NCBI GenBank assembly: GCA_021845945.1
Contig: JAJZRD010000172.1
Location: forward strand, 1-8,220
Length of the DNA: 8,220 bases
Direction: 5' to 3'
From: Chloroflexota bacterium
Lineage (GTDB): Bacteria > Chloroflexota > UBA6077
Shown here: one piece after another, positions 4,757-8,220 of the stretch
Position numbering within the stretch: position 1 is the first letter of the stretch
Layout of the letters: every line of letters starts with the position of its first letter
Translations under genes and position numbers: made by a program
Notes under the pieces: model-generated
Seen by the model: only the letters and a program-made list of their open reading frames with translations
Databases searched by the model: none
What the model was told of the DNA's origin: nothing

Positions 4757-6977
4757 TCAATCCAAGCTCTCGCCGCGGCACCTCAACCGACTGGCCTACG
4801 TCTACGTCCGCCAGTCGTCCCCTGCCAAGGTCCAAAACCACCGCGAGTCCACCGAACGCCAGTACGGCCTGGCCGAGCGGGTTATCGCCCTGGGCTGGCG
4901 GCCTGACGCCATCGTGACCATCGACGACGATCTCGGCCATTCCGCCTCCGGCTTGGAGGCGCGGGAGGGCTTCGCCCGCATGGCGGCCGCTGTCGCCCTC
5001 GGCCAAGTGGGCATCGTCGTCGGCCTGGAGGTCTCCCGCCTGGCCCGGAACAATGCCGCCTGGTACCGTCTCCTCGACCTCTGCCGTTACACCGACACCT
5101 TGATCGCCGACGCGGACGGGCTGTATGATCCTGGCGACTTCAACGACCGCCTGGTGCTGGGGCTCAAGGGCACGATGTCGGAAGCAGAACTCCGCCTCCT
5201 ACGCGCTCGGCTGATCGGCGGCATTCGCCACAAGGTCGCCAAGGGGAAGCTGCGCCGCCAGCCAGCCACGGGCTACGAGTACAGCCCCGACGGCAAGCTC
5301 CAGTTCACCCCCGATGAAGCCGTCCGCACCGCGATCAAGACCGTCTTCGACCGCTTCGGCGAACTGGGGTCCGCCCGGGGCGTGTGGACCTGGTTCCTGG
5401 ACCAGGGCCTGCTCCTCCCTCGGCGCCTCACCTCGGGGGCCGGCGTCCGCTGGGAACGGCCCAGCTACCACGCCATCCATGGCATCCTCACCAACCCCGT
5501 CTACGCCGGTGCCTACGTCTGGGGTCGCCACCAGGTCGCCCAGCGGGTGCTCCCGGATGGCACCATCCAGAGCCGCACCGTCAAGCGTCCCCAGGAGGAT
5601 TGGCACGTCGACTTGCAGGACCACCATCCGGCCTACGTCGATGCCCAGACCTTCCAGGCGATCCAGGTCCGCCTGCGGGCCAACTCTCCCGCCGAGCATG
5701 CTCGGACCGGCGGAGCCCCCCGGGAAGGCTCGGCGTTGCTCCAGGGGCTGGCCACCTGCGGCCACTGCGGCCGGCGCCTGCGCGTCCGCTACAACGGCGC
5801 CAACTCAACGCCCGGCTACACCTGCCACCGAGGCCAGCCGCTCCAGGGACGCCGCGAGCAATGCCTGGACATCGGCGGGCGCCAGCTGGAGCGACCCGTG
5901 GTCGACGCCTTCCTGGCAGCCCTCTCCCCCGCTCGGCTGGAGGCCACGCTCCTGGCCCTCCAGAGCCTCGCCTCCGACTTCGAGCAGTGGCTTCATCCCT
6001 GGAGGCTCGCGGTCGAACGCGCCCGGTATGAAGCGGAACGGTCCCAGCGCCAGTATCAGCAGGTGGAGCCGGAGAACCGCCTGGTGGCCCGCTCGCTGGA
6101 GGCAGCCTGGGAGACGGCTCTGCAGGAGCTTGCCACCGCCGAGGCTGAACTCGCCCGCCGCGAGCAGCAGCGGCCGCGCCCGCCTACCGCGGCCGAACTG
6201 GCCTCCTTGCGCACCCTGGGCGTGGACCTGGTGCGGGTCTGGTCAGCCCCTACCACCACCGACCGTGACCGCAAGGAACTGCTGCGCACCCTCCTCGACC
6301 GCGTCGTCGTTCGACTGGACCGCGGGACGGCCCCCGGCGACTCGCCTGAGCAGCAGCGCCCAGCGGTCTACGGCCATGCCCACCTCACCCTCGTCTGGCG
6401 TGGCGGGGAAGCCACCGAGCTGGAGGTCCCCCTGACGCGCTCCCATCCGGCCCCGGTTCGCACCCCGGAGGAAACCGTGGCCCTGGTGCGTCGCCTGGCC
6501 CAGCACTACTCCGACGCCACCATCGCCAGTATCCTCAACCGGCAAGGGCGCACCACCGCCACGGGACAACCCTTCACCGTATCCCGCGTCTCCTCCCTGC
6601 GCACCCACTGGAAGATCCCTGTCTACCAGGCGCTAGCAGAGGCACCTGCCACCGAGCTCTGCAATCTGCACGAGGCCGCGGTGCGCCTGGGAGTGGCCCA
6701 GTCCACGGTGTTGCGTTGGCTGGAGGAGGGCTACCTACCCGGCGTCCAGCTCACTCCAGGAGCGCCCTGGCAGATCCGCCTCACCGACGAGGTCCTGGCC
6801 AAGTTCGCACCGGAGCCCCCGCAGGGGTGGCTGCCCCTGGTCGACGCGGCGAAGGTGCTCGCTCTCCCCAGGCAGATCGTCATGAACAAGGTCAAGACCG
6901 GCGAGCTGCACGCTGTCCTTCTGACACGCGGGCGCCGCATCCAGATCCCACAGAGCTGTCCGCAGCTCTTCACGTGA
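4749..6977 (+). CDS. Large serine recombinase with C-terminal tandem HTH domains (742 aa)
   Basis: It catalyses site-specific strand exchange through a 5' phosphoserine. The N-terminal resolvase domain (about residues 12-165) shows YVRQS with nucleophile Ser23, ESTERQ (33-38), DDDLGHSASG, SRLARN with Arg97 and Arg100, and SEAELRLLRAR. A recombinase domain follows (about 170-260: TPDEAVRTAIKTVFDRF…ILTNPVYAGAYVWG). Next comes a zinc ribbon with Cys337, Cys340, Cys359 and Cys372, then an Arg/Glu/Gln-rich coiled coil (about 415-480) and a second basic region. Residues 637-680 (NLHEAAVRLGVAQSTVLRWL) and 694-738 (LPLVDAAKVLALPRQIVMNK) look like two excisionase/MerR-type helix-turn-helix units. AGGAGG (4735-4740) lies eight bases before the ATG. 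No catalytic residue is missing, so the enzyme should be active. It is the element's own integrase/excisionase, judging from the precise AA-core ends around it. Confidence 0.92.
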   Translation: MTDQSKLSPRHLNRLAYVYVRQSSPAKVQNHRESTERQYGLAERVIALGWRPDAIVTIDDDLGHSASGLEAREGFARMAAAVALGQVGIVVGLEVSRLARNNAAWYRLLDLCRYTDTLIADADGLYDPGDFNDRLVLGLKGTMSEAELRLLRARLIGGIRHKVAKGKLRRQPATGYEYSPDGKLQFTPDEAVRTAIKTVFDRFGELGSARGVWTWFLDQGLLLPRRLTSGAGVRWERPSYHAIHGILTNPVYAGAYVWGRHQVAQRVLPDGTIQSRTVKRPQEDWHVDLQDHHPAYVDAQTFQAIQVRLRANSPAEHARTGGAPREGSALLQGLATCGHCGRRLRVRYNGANSTPGYTCHRGQPLQGRREQCLDIGGRQLERPVVDAFLAALSPARLEATLLALQSLASDFEQWLHPWRLAVERARYEAERSQRQYQQVEPENRLVARSLEAAWETALQELATAEAELARREQQRPRPPTAAELASLRTLGVDLVRVWSAPTTTDRDRKELLRTLLDRVVVRLDRGTAPGDSPEQQRPAVYGHAHLTLVWRGGEATELEVPLTRSHPAPVRTPEETVALVRRLAQHYSDATIASILNRQGRTTATGQPFTVSRVSSLRTHWKIPVYQALAEAPATELCNLHEAAVRLGVAQSTVLRWLEEGYLPGVQLTPGAPWQIRLTDEVLAKFAPEPPQGWLPLVDAAKVLALPRQIVMNKVKTGELHAVLLTRGRRIQIPQSCPQLFT

Positions 6978-6988
6978 CCAAATCAGAC

Positions 6989-7025
6989 AAGGAGGCAGTA
7001 TGTCGATGGATCCAAGAACGCCTCT
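6989..7025 (+). promoter_or_regulatory. Right attachment junction (attR) carrying RBS and start codon of the split gene
   Basis: AAGGAGG (6989-6995) lies four bases before ATG (7000-7002), with a second in-frame ATG at 7006. The codons ATG TCG ATG GAT CCA then run into the core AA (7014-7015) and on into host sequence GAACGCC. In the integrated state this start points plus-strand translation into the antisense of the RT gene. Joined to the left end at the AA core, it continues as AGG AAC CCA CTC in the frame of the DUF5372-like ORF. It lies only 11 bases after the recombinase stop. Confidence 0.7.
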
Positions 7026-7540
7026 ATGTCCGCGTCCACCACCCAACTCCCACCTCGGTTCACTCCGACACGTAGCTGCTCCATCGCCTGGTGCGCGCTC
7101 CGCTTCGGCCTGAACCCGTGGGAACTGTCCCGGAAATCGGCCTCAAAGACCGGCTCCAGCACCACCTTCGCGGCAGCCTGTACCACCCGGTCCCGTATGG
7201 CCGGGATCCCTAACGGCCTCTGGCGTCCGTCTGCCTTAGGGATGTACACCCGACGCACTGGCTGTGGCCGGTATCGTCCCTCCCGCAGTTCCTCCCCCAG
7301 TTTCGCCAGGAACCCTTCGACCCCTCCCTGCTCAATCGTCTCGATGGTCGCGCCATCAATGCCCGCTGCCCCAGCGTTGGCTTTCACTTCCCCCCACGCC
7401 CTCTCCAAGATGTCCTCTCGGTACACCTTGTCGTACAGCGCATGGAACCGCCGCGTCGCACTCGCCTTCGCGGCTCGATACAGTGCCCTCTGGAGTTCTC
7501 GTGCAGCGTCTACGGTGTCGTTAGCCACTTGGGCATTCAC
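7014..7540 (-). pseudogene. Group II intron RT/maturase, N-terminal half (separated by insertion)
   Basis: The frame starts at GTG 7540, preceded by AAGGG four bases upstream, and runs 175 residues to the insertion point. It then picks up ten foreign residues ([10 protein letters not shown]) and stops at 6983. Visible motifs are RT0-1 ([12 protein letters not shown]), RT2 ([24 protein letters not shown] in outline, 20-residue core [20 protein letters not shown]), RT2a ([14 protein letters not shown]) and RT3 ([11 protein letters not shown], with the catalytic Asp at 169 or 171). Joined to the other half at the AA/TT crossover, codons read GCG TTC TTC GAC AGG, restoring AFFDR and a 441-residue protein. 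This is the length expected for an RT plus maturase domain without endonuclease. Confidence 0.9.
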
Positions 7541-8084
7541 CAGCCCTTACCCCCTTTGGACACACGGACCAAGTGCGGCCCCTTCCCTCCGCCCAGGTTA
7601 TGCTGCCTCGGCATCTTCAGTACTATGGGCCGCTCCGACTCCCGCTCCGCTCTCCCCCACTTCACGCTCATCGCGCTTATAGGGTTCGTCGCTCCCAGTC
7701 CACCCTCGGGTTGGCACCCTGAGGGTCTCACTGCTGGGGCGGAGACGGGCCTCTCCTGTTCCCACGATGGCTGTCCCGCCGTTCCACGCCCCCTACGCCG
7801 CAGGGTTCCTCGGTGCTGCACTCCAAGCTCTTCACACCTTCCGTGGCCTTCGCCCACACGCACCAGGCTCGGCTCCCTGTTGTTCCCCTCTCGGGGCCTT
7901 ATTCTCGACGCGGCAGGCTTCGCTTCATGCTGCGGACCGGCGGTTTGCACTCTCCTTTCGAGAGCTTGACCCCGCGCTTCGACGCCCGGGTCTCCCCATA
8001 CGTCGGCGGGCTACTACGAAGGGTCTTGGCACCTCCTTCGACCGGACTTCCACCGGCAAGTCATCGTGAACTTCCAGGACGCAC
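7541..8084 (-). ncRNA. Group II intron 5' ribozyme part (domains I-III)
   Basis: These 544 bases lie between the intron 5' end and the RT start. On the minus strand they begin GTGCGTCCTGGAAGTTCAC and are rich in short GC hairpins. Examples are CCGG-TGGAAGT-CCGG near the 5' end, CTCTC-GAAAG-GAGAG (7964-7950), and CCCC-GAGA-GGGG (7896-7885), whose GAGA loop is of the GNRA type used for tertiary docking. No protein is supported here; the open frames are by-products of GC content. I could not assign exon-binding sites. Confidence 0.7.
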
Positions 8085-8220
8085 ATTGCACCATAAGGAG
8101 AGGGGGTTGGGGAAAAGAGGCTCGGCTCCACCTTGTGTTGGGCAGTTTGAGGGCGTGTTGGTGGCTGGTGAACTGCGATTGGGAAGGCATGTTCCCCTGG
8201 CTGCCCCATGAGGGGCAGCA
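8085..8220. other. Intron 5' exon flank with an edge hairpin
   Basis: No gene is supported in these 136 bases. GCTGCCCC (8200-8207) and GGGGCAGC (8212-8219) form a perfect 8-bp stem with loop ATGA, probably a terminator or palindromic site of a gene beyond the edge. GCAGTT (8141-8146) and AACTGC (8171-8176) are a weaker inverted pair. Reading toward the intron on the minus strand, the exon ends TATGGTGCAAT. Confidence 0.4.

Larger units (their letters stand above)
4251..7015 (+). mobile_element. Serine-recombinase transposable element inserted in the intron RT gene
   Basis: The unit is 2763 bp plus a shared AA dinucleotide (4251-4252 = 7014-7015). The bounds follow from the rebuilt RT: sequence matches the RT up to the AA on the right side and from the AA on the left side, with no target duplication beyond AAG. 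This is the signature of conservative serine-recombinase integration at a 2-bp core, not of DDE transposition. The ends form imperfect inverted half-sites (16 of 25 positions match when 4253-4277 is compared with the complement of 7013-6989). Cargo is minimal: a DUF5372-like gene split by the attachment site, a 59-aa ORF and the recombinase, all in one orientation. Confidence 0.85.
3302..8084 (-). mobile_element. Group II intron, interrupted by a serine-recombinase element
   Basis: The intron reads on the minus strand. Its 5' end is GTGCG (8084-8080), matching the conserved GUGYG start. Structured RNA follows (8084-7541), then the RT/maturase ORF in domain IV, then domain V (3408-3441) and a domain VI-like stem. 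The run TACTCTAC (3309-3302) fits a 3' end of the AY type. Without the 2763-bp insert the intron would be 2020 bp, a normal size. The flanking exons lie in intergenic DNA rather than in a gene, 16 bases from the hairpin repeat ending at 3285. The 5' boundary is well supported. The 3' boundary is plausible but not certain, because the proposed domain VI is unusually long. The RT ORF is now broken, so self-mobility needs either excision of the insert or help in trans. Confidence 0.8.

Noticed and set aside
5314..6435. Second-frame ORFs inside the recombinase gene (also 5384-6031 and 5199-5765 minus)
   Set aside because: They are Arg/Pro/Ser-rich by-products of high third-position GC in the recombinase.
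4251..7015. The insert as a DDE-transposase insertion sequence
   Set aside because: It encodes a serine recombinase, has no target duplication beyond the shared core bases and no perfect terminal inverted repeats.
7537..8211. Several open frames on both strands in the intron 5' part
   Set aside because: The region is structured group II ribozyme RNA; the peptides have no recognisable pattern.

Overview
The window is GC-rich bacterial DNA (only the non-coding gaps near 250-850 are AT-richer). Three things suggest a Chloroflexota-like bacterium: a partial ROK-type regulator, a dispersed hairpin repeat with TGTCATGCTGAGC arms, and an in-frame UGA that I read as selenocysteine. This assignment is inference, not proof. 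No rRNA, tRNA or CRISPR array was seen.

Left part (1-3300), ordinary chromosome. A ROK-family transcription factor runs off the left edge on the minus strand behind a good sigma70-type promoter. About 400 bp without a convincing gene follows, then a small basic hypothetical protein (729-1031, +). A perfect 32-bp palindrome lies between this gene and a convergent minus-strand gene (1131-1649). That gene reads as a glutaredoxin-PDZ protein whose active-site Cys codon is UGA, followed at the expected distance by a SECIS-like hairpin. It is therefore probably a selenoprotein that ordinary gene calling would truncate to an inactive 149-aa fragment. Divergent from it is a secreted protein of unknown function (1929-3068) with a fold-prone leader, followed by a MITE-like inverted repeat (3128-3285).

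Right part (3302-8084), nested mobile elements. A group II intron lies on the minus strand: 5' end GTGCG at 8084, domain V at 3408-3441, likely 3' end near 3302. Its reverse transcriptase/maturase gene is cut in two by a 2763-bp element carrying a 742-aa large serine recombinase (4749-6977, +). Precise removal of the element, by crossing over at a shared AA dinucleotide (4251-4252 and 7014-7015), restores an uninterrupted 441-codon RT frame through the conserved FFD codons.

The element hides a second rearrangement. Its first gene, which resembles the DUF5372 family, has no start codon in the integrated state. If the two ends are joined at the same AA, a Shine-Dalgarno sequence and ATG at the right end (6989-7002) fuse exactly in frame to the headless frame at the left end (4255 onward). 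The crossover site thus lies inside the 5' coding sequence of this gene: integration beheads it and circularisation rebuilds it. On the circle this gene, a 59-aa ORF and the recombinase would form one closed head-to-tail operon. This split gene and the selenoprotein are the two observations most worth following up.
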